Part shown: positions 8,168 through 17,778 of the stretch, one piece after another
How positions within the stretch are numbered: position 1 is the first letter of the stretch
Layout: each line of letters opens with the position of its first letter
Origin: an uncultured Mediterranea sp.
GTDB taxonomy: Bacteria > Bacteroidota > Bacteroidia > Bacteroidales > Bacteroidaceae
Length of the DNA: 56,586 nt
NCBI GenBank assembly: GCA_945641355.1
Contig: CALZEQ010000002.1
Coordinates: forward strand, 1 to 56,586
Direction: 5' to 3'
Program-made: the position numbers and the translations under genes
The notes under the pieces: model-generated
The model's database searches: none
What the model was told of the DNA's origin: nothing
What the model saw: only the letters and a program-made list of their open reading frames with translations

Positions 8168-10468
8168 TTAATCGTAAAAATTCCAGGAGAGACCGATTTT
8201 CAACACTTTAGGGTTGATGGGATAGTGCGGTACCAGGAAATAGTTCTTGTTTCCCATACCAGCATTGACGTGTGACATCATGACGAAGATACGTGTGCGC
8301 TTCAGCTGCAGATTGGCATACGCATTTACGATGGGATATCCGCCAATTTCTATCTGGTTGTCCGCTTTCTGCAGGTGGAACTGCTGGATGCCAGGTGCAT
8401 AGTCGGGAGCGTAATACTTGCTGAAGTAGCGTACGTCGGCACCCAACTGTACCGTCAACACCTTTTTGGCCAGACGGGTCAGTATGTAGAAGTTGTGGTA
8501 GAGCGAAAGGTCGGGTAGGGGGAGGATGTTCTCTTCGCTCGACTTCTGCCAGGTCACTTCATTCTCCAGATGGAAGATGCCCAAATGAAAATCCTGCTTC
8601 AAGCAAGCCGAGAGGACTTGTATGTTGCCACTGTACTGCTGGGGCAAGGCATTGCCGTCGAAGTAGGTATAGTTTTTCAGATTCTCCACACCGGCCCGCA
8701 GGTTGGTATGCCAGCGGTTGATGTTCAGTTCGCCTTCGATGCGTGTGCGCAACTCCTTCTCCGGATTCTCGATGTCCCACGCATAGTGGTTGGAGTGGTA
8801 GTGGCGCATATAGAAGGTGGGCAGCGTGTTGTGGATGTAGCCACGTGCGTAGAAGTTCACGGTATCTTTGCCGAGGCGGAAGTTCAGGTCGAAATTGGCA
8901 TCGACGCGGAACTGCCCCGCAGCTTTGTCCATGACGCCTACTTCGCCATTCACGTTGTAGTGCAGCAGGCTTCCTTCGCGTTTGGCCAGTTCACCGCCTA
9001 CATAGACCTCCTGCTCATCGTACCGGATGCGGTTGAGGTCAACGGTGGGGTCGATGTTCATCAGGTCGTAACGGCTGAACCGATGGGTGGCGTAGGCCGT
9101 CAGACCAGCCTTTGCATACTTGTTGAATCCTTCAAGCAGAGCGATGCCCAGCGTATTCTTCACGCTGAAGGCTGTGGTAGAGTCGTTGCTCTCCCCCGAA
9201 GCCAGGTAGCTCTGCTCAGGGAAGAAGCCCGAGGGTTCTCCGCTGGCACGGAAACGGTGGCTCGACCGTTCCACCTTGAGGGTATGTATGAAGCTGGTGA
9301 CGGGCACAAACTCTTCGGTGAGGGTAGTGTCGGTTGCTGCGGCAGGCAGGGCGGATTCAGCAGGTTGTCTCCCTTCCGGGATGGCAGGCTGTCTGTCTGC
9401 AGGACGGGCAGGCATCCTCTGTCCTTCATCGGGCGAGGTCAGTGCCAGCAGTTTCTGCTTGTCTGTGGTGGCGATGCTGTCGGTTGTCAGGGGGCGTGCA
9501 TGGCCTATGGTGTCAGCGTGAGCGAGCAAGGTGCTGTCAGCAGGCAGTGTATCCGAGGCTGCCCCCTTGGGCAGGCGGCGTTCCTCCTTGATGACCTGTC
9601 CGCCCCTCATCCGTCGGGTAAAGCCCAAGCGATAGCGGTGGGTCAGGTAGATATAGAAGTCGTGGTTGCGGTTGGAGGCTCTGTCCAGCCGGACGGGAAT
9701 GTTGGAGGCTTCGTATTGCTTCTTGCCCTCGGCCATGTTTTCAGGTTTGGTGATGTATTGGTCGTCGGTGATACCTCCGTTTTCGTTCATCTTCAGAAAG
9801 AAGTTGTTGTAGATGGCTTGCAACTGGTAGTGGTCACCTATATAGCTGGCAAACAGACCTCCGTTGAAGAAGGAAGTGGCCTGGTTGGCATAGAATCCCC
9901 GACCGTAGAGGTAGTCGATGTTGAAACCGAAAGCCAGCCGTTTGTTGGCATTCACAGAGAAGTAGGTCTTGAAGCGTTCCTCGCCGTCCACCTTGCTTCC
10001 GGCTTTGTAGTAGGTCAGGTTGGTGAAGGGGATGTTGCTGTTGGTAAACTTCATTTCACTCGGCTTCACATAGAAGCTGGAGAAGGGTTGCAGGAAGATG
10101 CTTTGGTCATCGGTCTGCCGGTGGAAGAATATGCGTGATAGCCGGGGAGAGCCTAAGTTGCCCAGGAAGTTGTACTCTCCGTTCATGCCACCCACCAGAT
10201 TGCTGTTTTGGAAGTTCAGGCTGGCAGTGTCGGCAGGCAAAAGGGTACGGTCGCCCAGCGTCTCGCTCAGTTTCCACATGTACAGCTTGGGGGGCAGGCT
10301 CTGAATTTCAGTGTTTGTGCTGTCCTCCAGGTTGTCCGGTTGTGAGTTGGGGTCAATCTGATTGCCGAAGCGGTCGCGGTTGGTCATGGGATTCAGCGTG
10401 TTCTGTGCCACAGCCGCCCCCAACCCCACAATGGATAGAATCAAATATGTTAGTACTGTTTTTCTCAT
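8168..10468 (-). CDS. putative outer-membrane porin (Porin_10-like)
   Basis: This 766-residue protein has a signal peptide (MRKTVLTYLILSIVGLGAAVAQ) and then alternating polar/aromatic strands typical of an outer-membrane beta-barrel, ending in the aromatic FYD. I assign it to the Bacteroidetes putative porin family from its overall pattern. A Pro/Ala/Thr-rich low-complexity insert at about residues 310-380 interrupts the barrel and would lie in a loop. It has no TonB plug. The start is fixed by the signal peptide, and a consensus promoter lies only 10 bases before it. It probably forms an operon with the solute-binding protein. Confidence 0.75.
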   Translation of the reverse strand: MRKTVLTYLILSIVGLGAAVAQNTLNPMTNRDRFGNQIDPNSQPDNLEDSTNTEIQSLPPKLYMWKLSETLGDRTLLPADTASLNFQNSNLVGGMNGEYNFLGNLGSPRLSRIFFHRQTDDQSIFLQPFSSFYVKPSEMKFTNSNIPFTNLTYYKAGSKVDGEERFKTYFSVNANKRLAFGFNIDYLYGRGFYANQATSFFNGGLFASYIGDHYQLQAIYNNFFLKMNENGGITDDQYITKPENMAEGKKQYEASNIPVRLDRASNRNHDFYIYLTHRYRLGFTRRMRGGQVIKEERRLPKGAASDTLPADSTLLAHADTIGHARPLTTDSIATTDKQKLLALTSPDEGQRMPARPADRQPAIPEGRQPAESALPAAATDTTLTEEFVPVTSFIHTLKVERSSHRFRASGEPSGFFPEQSYLASGESNDSTTAFSVKNTLGIALLEGFNKYAKAGLTAYATHRFSRYDLMNIDPTVDLNRIRYDEQEVYVGGELAKREGSLLHYNVNGEVGVMDKAAGQFRVDANFDLNFRLGKDTVNFYARGYIHNTLPTFYMRHYHSNHYAWDIENPEKELRTRIEGELNINRWHTNLRAGVENLKNYTYFDGNALPQQYSGNIQVLSACLKQDFHLGIFHLENEVTWQKSSEENILPLPDLSLYHNFYILTRLAKKVLTVQLGADVRYFSKYYAPDYAPGIQQFHLQKADNQIEIGGYPIVNAYANLQLKRTRIFVMMSHVNAGMGNKNYFLVPHYPINPKVLKIGLSWNFYD

Positions 10469-10478
10469 AATCAGGGGA

Positions 10479-10509
10479 CAAAGATAGTGTAAAGTGAAGG
10501 CAGTACAAA
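10479..10509 (-). promoter_or_regulatory. consensus promoter just before the porin start
   Basis: On the minus strand, TTTG (10506-10509), a 19-base spacer and TATCTTTG (10479-10486) form a full consensus promoter. Only 10 bases separate the -7 box from the ATG at 10468, so the predicted leader is about 5 bases or less. Confidence 0.7.
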
Positions 10510-10716
10510 ATCTGCTTGCCTATTTTTTGTGTTCGAATCATCTTCGAAATCAAACAGCTGCGCTCATCGGACCGCTACGCACCACCGATAGCTTATCGTC
10601 TGATAGGTATCTACAGTCTGTCGATGTAAATATATGTTATCATTGGCCAAGAAACTGCGAAACGAAAAAAATGAATTTGCAATTTGTTGATAGTCAGTGT
10701 AATATAGAACCGATTA

Positions 10717-10777
10717 TTCAGTCGTACCCTGAAATGGTTTCAGTCGTATCCTGAAACACATTCAGTCGTATTCTGAA
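10717..10777. repeat. three palindromes TTCAG-N7-CTGAA at 22-bp period
   Basis: Copies lie at 10717-10733, 10739-10755 and 10761-10777. Each reads TTCAGTCGTAYYCTGAA, with 5-bp perfect arms and a conserved TCGTA in the spacer; starts are exactly 22 bases apart. The array lies 55 bases 3' of the HTCS gene and about 210 bases upstream of the porin promoter. The rest of the 10469-10831 gap shows no supportable gene. Confidence 0.85.
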
Positions 10778-10831
10778 TCAAGCTCCCTATATACGGCAAC
10801 TTTTTTGGGGATAATCTGTATAGATAAATTA

Positions 10832-13800
10832 CTACTTCTCTTCCTGTTTCCGCTCGCGCCCGTAGTCGGACGGTGAGATGCCGAACTGTTTCTTGAAGCA
10901 CTTGCTGAAGTACTTGGGATCGTTGAAGCCGGTCATGTAAGCCACCGTCGAGACATTGTATTCACCGCTCTCTATCAGCTGTCTGGCCCGCTTGATGCGC
11001 ATGTCGCGGATAAAGTCGACAGGTGCGAGGCCGGTGAGTGATTTGAGCTTCTGGTAGAAGACCGTGCGTCCCATACCACTTTCGGCGGCAAAGGCATCGA
11101 TGGTAAAGTCGGCATTGTCCATCTGCTGCTCCATGATGTTCATCACCCGTTGCATGAACTGCTCGTCAAAGGGTGTAATCTGTGGTTGTCGCGGTTGGGT
11201 CACCACCTGTTGCGAAGCGGCTTCCTGCTCGCTGTGCGGTTGCGTGGCACGTTCTGCCGGCAAGGAGGAGGCTGCGGCGGCTGCCCACTGCTCGCGGTAG
11301 AGCCGTTGCAGCTCTTTCCGTTGCTGCAGAATCCAGCGGATGCGGGTCTTCAGGTAGGTGGTGCTGAAGGGTTTGGTGATGTAGTCCTCAATGCCTTGCT
11401 CCAGTCCCTGGATGCGGTCGTCAAGCGACGATTTGGCCGAGAGCAGCACAATGGGGATGTGGCAGATGTCTTGCCGTTGCTTGATGGCGCGTACCATCTC
11501 CAGTCCGTCCATCTCGGGCATCATGACGTCACTGATGATGAAGTCGGGCTGGTGAGCGGCCGATTGTTCCAGTCCTTCACGCCCGTTAGCAGCTTCGATG
11601 ATGCGATAGTCGGCAGACAGAATGTCGTGCAGGAACTCGCGCAACTCTTTGTTGTCCTCCACCAGCAACAGGCAGAGGGGATTGTCTGATTGGGACGGAC
11701 CCGTCTCAGCCTCTGTCTCGCTGTTGTCCGCAGCCGGCAGATGGGAGTCGGTCGGATTGGTTTCGGGCTTCTCTAACGGCGAGTTGACATCTTCCAGGAT
11801 AAACTCGCTGTTGGCCATACCTTGATAGGCGGTTTGCTCGGCAGGGAGAGAAAGGAGGAATTCACTTCCTTCCCCCGGCTCGCTCTTGACCTGAATCGTA
11901 CCTTGATGAAGCTCTACCAGTTCGCGTACCAGGCTGAGGCCGATGCCGGATGAGGGTTGTAGGATGTTGCCTTGTACCAATGTCTCGAAGCGCTGGAACA
12001 GCGAATGCTGCTTCTTGGGGTCGATGCCGATGCCCTTGTCGCGGACCGAGAGCTGTAGTCGGTCGGATTGCAGTTCGGCACTTACCGTGATGGAACGTCC
12101 TTCGGGGGTAAACTTGAATGCATTGGACAGCAGGTTGAAGAGCATCTTCTCCACTTTATCCCGATCCAGCCAGCAATACATTTCGGGCTGCGACATCTGC
12201 CGGTTGAACTCGATGTGACGTTCTTCGGCAATGAGGCGGAAGTCGTCCATCACCTCTTGGAGCAACGAGGCGACATCGGTACGCTCCAATAGCAGTTTCA
12301 TCTTCTTGTTTTCTATCTTGCGGAAGTCCAATATCTGGTTGACCAGCCGCAACATGCGCTCCGTGTTGCGATGTACCGTGTTGAGGTGGCGTCGGGCCAT
12401 GGGTGAGAGCGATTCGTGCTCAAGAACCTCTGTGACGGGGCTGCTTATCAACGTAAGCGGAGTACGCAGTTCGTGCGAGATGTCGGTAAAGAAGCGTAGC
12501 TTCAGGTTGACCAACCGTTGTTCCAGGTCAATCTGGTGATGTAGCCGGTAGATATAGAGGATGAAGTAGACAACCAGCATCGTTGCCAGCAGGAAAATGA
12601 AGATAAGCAGTACGATGGCCCAGGGGGTTTCGCGGAAGGTGGGTTGTACGCGGATGGGCAGTGTGCGCAGGTTGTCGCGCCACAGGCCGTCGCTGTTGGT
12701 CGATACTACTTGCAGTTCGTACTCTCCGGCCGGCAGATTGATATAGATGGCGCTTCGGTTGCTGTCTATCTCGTTCCAGGTCTCCTCTAGCCCTTTCATG
12801 CGGTAGGCGTAACGTATGTTGGAGGGGTCGGCATAGTCGAGGGCAGCAAAGTGGAAGCCGACGTTTCGTTCGTCAGGCTTCAAGGTCAGCTGGGGCAGGT
12901 CGTCAATGGGCAACGGACGCATCAGACCATGGATGGTCAGACCTGTGAACACGATGGGGGGTGTGTACGAACTCTTTTTGAGCTCGGCCGTATTGGCTTC
13001 CAGAATGCCGCTTTGGATGCCGGCCATCAGCCGGCCTTGCCACCATACGGGTTCGGCCTCGCTGAAGAAGACGTCGGTCTTCAGGTAGCGGCGGTCGTAG
13101 TCGTAGAATGTGCCTTCGGTGGGGTCAAATTGGGTCAGTGCATTTTCTGAAATCAGCCACAGGCCACCTTGTGGATCCTCACTCATGGAGAGCAACAGGT
13201 CCGAAGGCAGCCCTTCGCGGGTGGTGTAAGTGCGGAACCTGAGTGTGTCGCTCAGCAGTTGCGTACTCTCTATGCGGTTCAGTCCGCCGGTGAAGCTTAA
13301 TATATAAGTGGTGTGGCGGCTGTCGGTAAAGATGTTCATGATGTCGTTTCCGCAGAGGCTGCTGCTCTCCTCAGGCCGGCGTGTATTGACGTAGAAATGG
13401 ATCTCTTCGGGATTCTTGACATGGGGGGAGAAAGAGAGCAATCCGTCTGTGGTGCCGGCCAGCAGGATGCCGTTTACCTCTTTCACTACCCGTACCTTTG
13501 AGAAATGTTCTGCAGGATAATGTTTCAGACGGTTGCCGCTGTGTACGAAGTGTACATGCCCCTCTTCGTCTTTCTCACAGATGTTCACTCCGCCTCCATA
13601 CGTGGCCGCCCAAATGCGTCCCTCGTGATCCTGGCAGAGTGAGTAGATGCTGTTGTGGCTCAGGCTGAAGGGATCGGACGGGTTGTGGGTGTAATGCGTT
13701 ACTTGATAGCGGTTGCCCGATGTGGGTGTCAGGCAGAACAGGCCGTCCCATCGGCTGCCCAGCCATAGGGTGCCGTCGACCTCTTCCAGTATGCTGTAAA

Positions 13801-15262
13801 TGCTGTAGCCAAAGTTGGTTTCGGACGGACTGATATGTCCGTCGGCATGCAGATAGCCCTGTAGGGTGCCGTCAGGGCGTACGAGGCGGATATATCCTCG
13901 CTTGTTGGCCATCCAGAGCAGGCCATTGCGGTCGATATGGAAGGCGCGTGTCTCGTAACCGTTGTCCATGGGATGGATGCGGCAGGCGTTGGGATTGAAG
14001 GTGATGCGTCCCATCTCCATCTTGTTGGCATACCAGAAATTGCCTTGGCGGTCTACCAGACTGCAACGTATCAAAGGGCGGAATTTGGTGTTAGGTTGGT
14101 TGAAATCTTCATAATAGGGGCGCAGGCGGTCGGCCTGACGGTCATACCAGCTGAGACAGCCGTCGTGCGGAACAATCCAGAGCGTGCCTTGCGGGTCTTC
14201 AAAAAAGGTGTCCCGGCTGGCATCGTCCGTGTGAGGCATATCTTCCGCAGGGGTTTGATAGTAATATTGACGGCCGTTGGCGGGATCGATGCGATAGACA
14301 CCCGGCTGGTCTGTGAAGACCCACCACTGGCCATGGCTGTCGCATCGGATACGCTCGGCACGCGCCTGCGGATAGAACCGTTTTTGCAGGTCGATGGAAA
14401 CAGAGCGTTGGCTTTGGGGGAGATAAAGCATGATGCCACGGCTGCTACAGGCAGCCAATGTGTCGTTCCCCAACGTCTGCAGGTTGTACAGCTCTCCGCA
14501 GGAAGCGGGTAGGGAGATGTAATGGAGTGAGGAATCATTTAAGGACAAAGTTGCCAGTCTGTTCTCTTCGGTCAGCAGGTACATTGTTCCGCCGGACTCG
14601 CAGATATCACGTACTGATATAGGGTGGTTGAATGTGGTGGAAGGTGCCAGCACACTCATCCCTTGGGTGGTGAAGATCCATTCATTTCCTTTACTGTCTT
14701 GTTTTACCCGCTTCAGGCGACCGCCGGGATAGGGCACGTCGGTTGAGGGAAAGAAGGTGATGGCTGCGCCTGAACCTGCGGCATACGCTTGCTCATCGAT
14801 GCGGACGGCGCTGTTCCCGCAATCTACCCATAGCACACCTTTGGACAATGAGTACAGGTGATTGACCGTCAATTTGCAGTTGTGCTCTTGTTCGTAGGGA
14901 AGCAGCACGTCGGTAAATTGCTCTGTGCGGCTGTCGAACAGATAGAGGCGGCTGTCGTAGCTTTGGCACCAGATGTCGTTGAGGCTGGTAGGTAAAATAT
15001 GTGAAAAACGGTTGGTTGTCAGGGTAGAACCGTCGCCCGGATAGGCTTTGTAATTGCGGAAACTGTAGCCGTCGAATTTGGACAGTCCGTTCCAGGTAGC
15101 CAGCCAAATGAACCCTTTGGAGTCTTGCACAATGTTGGTGACATAGCGTTGTGACAAACCGTTGTAGAGCGAGAATCGCTCAATCTGGCAGCTGGGCTGC
15201 GCCTGTGTATGACAATTCCCTCCCAGCCACAGGCCAAGCAGGGTAAATATAAGGTATTTCAT
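10832..15262 (-). CDS. hybrid two-component system regulator (HTCS), orphan
   Basis: This 1476-residue one-protein sensor-regulator spans the inner membrane. In order: a signal peptide ending near AQAQ, two periplasmic beta-propeller modules (residues about 25-750), a Y_Y_Y domain, a membrane helix (about 880-905), a histidine kinase with HELRTPL (H930) and an ATPase ending GIGLSLVREL, a receiver with phosphoacceptor D1245 in SDVMMPEMDG, and an AraC-type DNA-binding domain (about 1370-1470). HTCS proteins bind an oligosaccharide in the periplasm and activate a nearby glycan locus. Here no susC/susD, sulfatase or glycoside hydrolase is adjacent, so the target is unknown. Confidence 0.95.
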   Translation of the reverse strand: MKYLIFTLLGLWLGGNCHTQAQPSCQIERFSLYNGLSQRYVTNIVQDSKGFIWLATWNGLSKFDGYSFRNYKAYPGDGSTLTTNRFSHILPTSLNDIWCQSYDSRLYLFDSRTEQFTDVLLPYEQEHNCKLTVNHLYSLSKGVLWVDCGNSAVRIDEQAYAAGSGAAITFFPSTDVPYPGGRLKRVKQDSKGNEWIFTTQGMSVLAPSTTFNHPISVRDICESGGTMYLLTEENRLATLSLNDSSLHYISLPASCGELYNLQTLGNDTLAACSSRGIMLYLPQSQRSVSIDLQKRFYPQARAERIRCDSHGQWWVFTDQPGVYRIDPANGRQYYYQTPAEDMPHTDDASRDTFFEDPQGTLWIVPHDGCLSWYDRQADRLRPYYEDFNQPNTKFRPLIRCSLVDRQGNFWYANKMEMGRITFNPNACRIHPMDNGYETRAFHIDRNGLLWMANKRGYIRLVRPDGTLQGYLHADGHISPSETNFGYSIYSILEEVDGTLWLGSRWDGLFCLTPTSGNRYQVTHYTHNPSDPFSLSHNSIYSLCQDHEGRIWAATYGGGVNICEKDEEGHVHFVHSGNRLKHYPAEHFSKVRVVKEVNGILLAGTTDGLLSFSPHVKNPEEIHFYVNTRRPEESSSLCGNDIMNIFTDSRHTTYILSFTGGLNRIESTQLLSDTLRFRTYTTREGLPSDLLLSMSEDPQGGLWLISENALTQFDPTEGTFYDYDRRYLKTDVFFSEAEPVWWQGRLMAGIQSGILEANTAELKKSSYTPPIVFTGLTIHGLMRPLPIDDLPQLTLKPDERNVGFHFAALDYADPSNIRYAYRMKGLEETWNEIDSNRSAIYINLPAGEYELQVVSTNSDGLWRDNLRTLPIRVQPTFRETPWAIVLLIFIFLLATMLVVYFILYIYRLHHQIDLEQRLVNLKLRFFTDISHELRTPLTLISSPVTEVLEHESLSPMARRHLNTVHRNTERMLRLVNQILDFRKIENKKMKLLLERTDVASLLQEVMDDFRLIAEERHIEFNRQMSQPEMYCWLDRDKVEKMLFNLLSNAFKFTPEGRSITVSAELQSDRLQLSVRDKGIGIDPKKQHSLFQRFETLVQGNILQPSSGIGLSLVRELVELHQGTIQVKSEPGEGSEFLLSLPAEQTAYQGMANSEFILEDVNSPLEKPETNPTDSHLPAADNSETEAETGPSQSDNPLCLLLVEDNKELREFLHDILSADYRIIEAANGREGLEQSAAHQPDFIISDVMMPEMDGLEMVRAIKQRQDICHIPIVLLSAKSSLDDRIQGLEQGIEDYITKPFSTTYLKTRIRWILQQRKELQRLYREQWAAAAASSLPAERATQPHSEQEAASQQVVTQPRQPQITPFDEQFMQRVMNIMEQQMDNADFTIDAFAAESGMGRTVFYQKLKSLTGLAPVDFIRDMRIKRARQLIESGEYNVSTVAYMTGFNDPKYFSKCFKKQFGISPSDYGRERKQEEK

Positions 15263-15285
15263 GGTATCTATTGGGTTAGTTTGTA

Positions 15286-15293
15286 CAAATATA
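15286..15293 (-). promoter_or_regulatory. putative -7 box of the orphan HTCS gene
   Basis: On the minus strand TATATTTG matches TAnnTTTG and lies 23 bases before the start codon at 15262. No clear -33 TTTG is visible. Confidence 0.5.
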
Positions 15294-15391
15294 GTGAAAC
15301 CTGTTGTGATATACTCTATGAATGGTCTGTTAATTGTAGTTAAACAGCAACTTTTTTTTCTTCTCCATTGTGATTTTAGTGAATTATCTGC

Positions 15392-15399
15392 TACTTTTG
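15392..15399 (+). promoter_or_regulatory. putative -7 box of the SPFH gene
   Basis: TACTTTTG matches TAnnTTTG, with a weak ATTG about 21 bases upstream. The leader to 15468 is about 65 bases and AT-rich. Confidence 0.5.
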
Positions 15400-15467
15400 T
15401 GATATCATAATGATATTAAACTATATGAAGATAATTTGATTGTTCACGTTTAAAACCGATTTGTATT

Positions 15468-16421
15468 ATGGAGACAAAAGAAACTACTTTTCAAGGATTT
15501 AAGATGAATGGCTTTCTGGCCTTGTTTTTGCATCTGATTGTATTTACCGGCATTATTGTATTAGGATTCCTCACATTAAGCATTCCGGTGATGATATTGA
15601 GCGGTTGTCTTAGCATACTATGGTTTATTCTGATGGCCGGTTATGTACAGCTGGAACCGAATGAAGCCCGGGTCATGGTATTCTTCGGTACGTATAAGGG
15701 AACCTTCCGTGAAACGGGTTTCTATTTTTTCAATCCCTTTCTTGACAAGAAGAAGCTCTCTCTGCGTGCCCGCAACCTGGATGTAGAGCCTATCAAGGTA
15801 AATGATAAGATTGGTAACCCCATCTTGATTGGACTGGTATTGGTTTGGAAACTGAAAGACACTTACAAGGCGATGTTTGAGATTGACGCCCAAACCATGG
15901 CCTCGTCGAATACCAATGGCAACGGCCAGGCAACGATTGGAAATGTTGTGGCCAACCGTATGCTGGCTTTCGAGAATTTTGTAAAGGTACAGAGTGATGC
16001 CGCATTGCGTCAGGTGGCCGGACAGTATGCCTATGATGACAACGAGGCAGACCAGCAGGAAATGACGCTGCGAAGTGGTGGAGAAGAGATAAACGAACAG
16101 CTGGAACAGAAATTGAACGAACGGCTTGCCATGGCCGGTATGGAGGTGGTTGAGGCGCGTATCAATTATTTGGCATATGCTCCGGAAATCGCTGCCGTCA
16201 TGCTGCGCCGTCAGCAGGCTAGTGCCATCATCACAGCACGTGAGAAGATTGTGGAAGGAGCCGTCTCCATGGTTAAGATGGCACTTGAGAAACTCTCTGA
16301 TGAGGAAATCGTGGAACTGGATGAGGAGAAAAAAGCAGCAATGGTGAGCAATCTGCTGGTAGTGCTCTGTGCCGATGAATCAGCTCAGCCCGTGGTCAAT
16401 ACAGGAACCTTGAATCATTGA
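15468..16421 (+). CDS. SPFH/Band 7 domain membrane protein
   Basis: This 317-residue protein has two hydrophobic segments near residues 15-55, then a Band 7 (SPFH) domain beginning [21 protein letters not shown], and a long charged helical tail (residues about 200-290) likely to form coiled coils. SPFH proteins form oligomeric membrane scaffolds of the stomatin/flotillin type. The tail motif [15 protein letters not shown] is typical of the prohibitin-like subgroup. It leads a three-gene cluster, with the hydrolase starting 10 bases downstream. No specific partner is evident. Confidence 0.9.
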   Translation: METKETTFQGFKMNGFLALFLHLIVFTGIIVLGFLTLSIPVMILSGCLSILWFILMAGYVQLEPNEARVMVFFGTYKGTFRETGFYFFNPFLDKKKLSLRARNLDVEPIKVNDKIGNPILIGLVLVWKLKDTYKAMFEIDAQTMASSNTNGNGQATIGNVVANRMLAFENFVKVQSDAALRQVAGQYAYDDNEADQQEMTLRSGGEEINEQLEQKLNERLAMAGMEVVEARINYLAYAPEIAAVMLRRQQASAIITAREKIVEGAVSMVKMALEKLSDEEIVELDEEKKAAMVSNLLVVLCADESAQPVVNTGTLNH

Positions 16422-16431
16422 TAACGGAGGT

Positions 16432-17493
16432 ATGAAACATGCTTTTCTGACTATACTTTGTTGCTGGGCAATAGTGTTGCCCGGCAACGCAAATGCAGAG
16501 GAGGGGAAATCGGCTGCTTGCCTTTCTCCTACTGAAAAAATGACGGCAGATCAGCCGACTGAAATCGCGCTGACGTTGCGTACCGACTCCTTTCGGTTGC
16601 CCGCGTTGCTGACGTTGCCTGTCGTGGCTTCGCAGCGAAAAGTGCCTTGTGTGGTATTGGTGCATGGCTCTGGCCCCAACGACCGCGATGAGACTATCGG
16701 GCCTAACAAGCCTTTCCGCGACATCGCTTATGGATTGGCTCAACGGGGCATTGCCACGTTGCGTTACGATAAACGTACGCTGGTATACAAAGCCGCCTCT
16801 GTTCCTGCCGGACGTGAACTGGACTACGATACGGAGGTAACCGATGATGCACTGGGTGCCATTGAACTGTTGGCTGCACGGCCGGAAATCGCTTCGGACT
16901 CAATCTTTCTGTTGGGTCATAGTTTAGGTGGTACATTGGCTCCCCGCATAGCTGCCCGTACGTCACGCCTCAGCGGAGTCATTATTGTAGCCGGGCTGGT
17001 GCGTCACATGGGGGATGCCGTGATGGACCAGGTCCGCTATCTCTCTACCCTCGATACGCCCAATGCAGAGTCGCTGAAGGCACAGATTCCTGTGCTCGAA
17101 CGTTTGATAGCTAATGTCAAACTGCTTGGCAGCTATGGATTTGATGACACGTTGCCACTTCCGTTAGGGTTGCCGGCTTCCTATTGGAAAATGGTGAATG
17201 ACTATCGTCCCGCAGCTGTTGCAGCCACTTTGTCGGTTCCGATTCTTGTAGTGCAGGGTGAACGCGATTATCAGGTCACGACGATTGACTATGCACTTTG
17301 GCAGACGAGCCTGGCCTTTTATCCGATGGCCCGTTTCCGCCTATACCCGCGTTTGAACCATTTGTTACAGGAGGGGGAAGGGAAATCGGTGCCGTCTGAG
17401 TATGAGACTCCTGCTCCGGTAGCTGCTTATGTGCTGGATGACATGGCTGCTTTTATACGAGGTGTACTGCCGGCCCGACCTGTCGGCCGTTGA
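16432..17493 (+). CDS. exported alpha/beta hydrolase
   Basis: This 353-residue enzyme has an N-terminal signal peptide (MKHAFLTILCCWAIVLPGNANA) and so should act in the periplasm. The fold is shown by VLVHGSGPNDRDET and the nucleophile elbow GHSLGG. The apparent triad is S164, D279 (QGERDY) and H310 (RLNHLL). It resembles acyl-transferase/peptidase-like hydrolases of the BAAT/dienelactone type; the substrate is unknown. It sits between the SPFH gene (10-base gap) and a small DNA-binding protein (24-base gap). Confidence 0.85.
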   Translation: MKHAFLTILCCWAIVLPGNANAEEGKSAACLSPTEKMTADQPTEIALTLRTDSFRLPALLTLPVVASQRKVPCVVLVHGSGPNDRDETIGPNKPFRDIAYGLAQRGIATLRYDKRTLVYKAASVPAGRELDYDTEVTDDALGAIELLAARPEIASDSIFLLGHSLGGTLAPRIAARTSRLSGVIIVAGLVRHMGDAVMDQVRYLSTLDTPNAESLKAQIPVLERLIANVKLLGSYGFDDTLPLPLGLPASYWKMVNDYRPAAVAATLSVPILVVQGERDYQVTTIDYALWQTSLAFYPMARFRLYPRLNHLLQEGEGKSVPSEYETPAPVAAYVLDDMAAFIRGVLPARPVGR

Positions 17494-17517
17494 TGCAAAA
17501 ACTAACTTTCAGAACCT

Positions 17518-17730
17518 ATGGCAAAGAAGGAGACAAACCAGACGAAAAGCTATATCTTGCGCATGGATTCATCCCTGATGGAGGCGGTGGAGAAATGGGC
17601 TGCAGACGAATTCCGCAGTACCAACGGGCAGCTGCAATGGATTATCACAGAGGCCTTGCGAAAGAATGGCCGGTTGCGGAAGGGGAAGAACGCCCCACGT
17701 GCCGACGAATCGGCAGAGGAAGTTCCTTGA
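17518..17730 (+). CDS. Arc-family ribbon-helix-helix DNA-binding protein
   Basis: This 70-residue protein begins MAKKETNQTKSYILRMDSSL and has the strand-helix-helix layout of Arc/MetJ repressors: a short strand (SYILRM, about 11-16), then helices over MEAVEKWAADEF and TNGQLQWIITEALRKN. The tail is basic then acidic. Such proteins bind DNA as dimers. It ends the SPFH/hydrolase cluster. There is no toxin partner, so a toxin-antitoxin role is not supported. Family assignment is by pattern. Confidence 0.75.
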   Translation: MAKKETNQTKSYILRMDSSLMEAVEKWAADEFRSTNGQLQWIITEALRKNGRLRKGKNAPRADESAEEVP

Positions 17731-17778
17731 CAGGGTGTTCGCTTCCTCTCTCCCGATTCGTGAGAACCGGATATTCGG

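Noticed and set aside
8570..10138. Long plus-strand open frame (522 codons) opposite the porin gene
   Set aside because: It is the antisense of a gene with a signal peptide, barrel pattern and promoter; its own translation is valine/glycine-rich without any recognisable domain.
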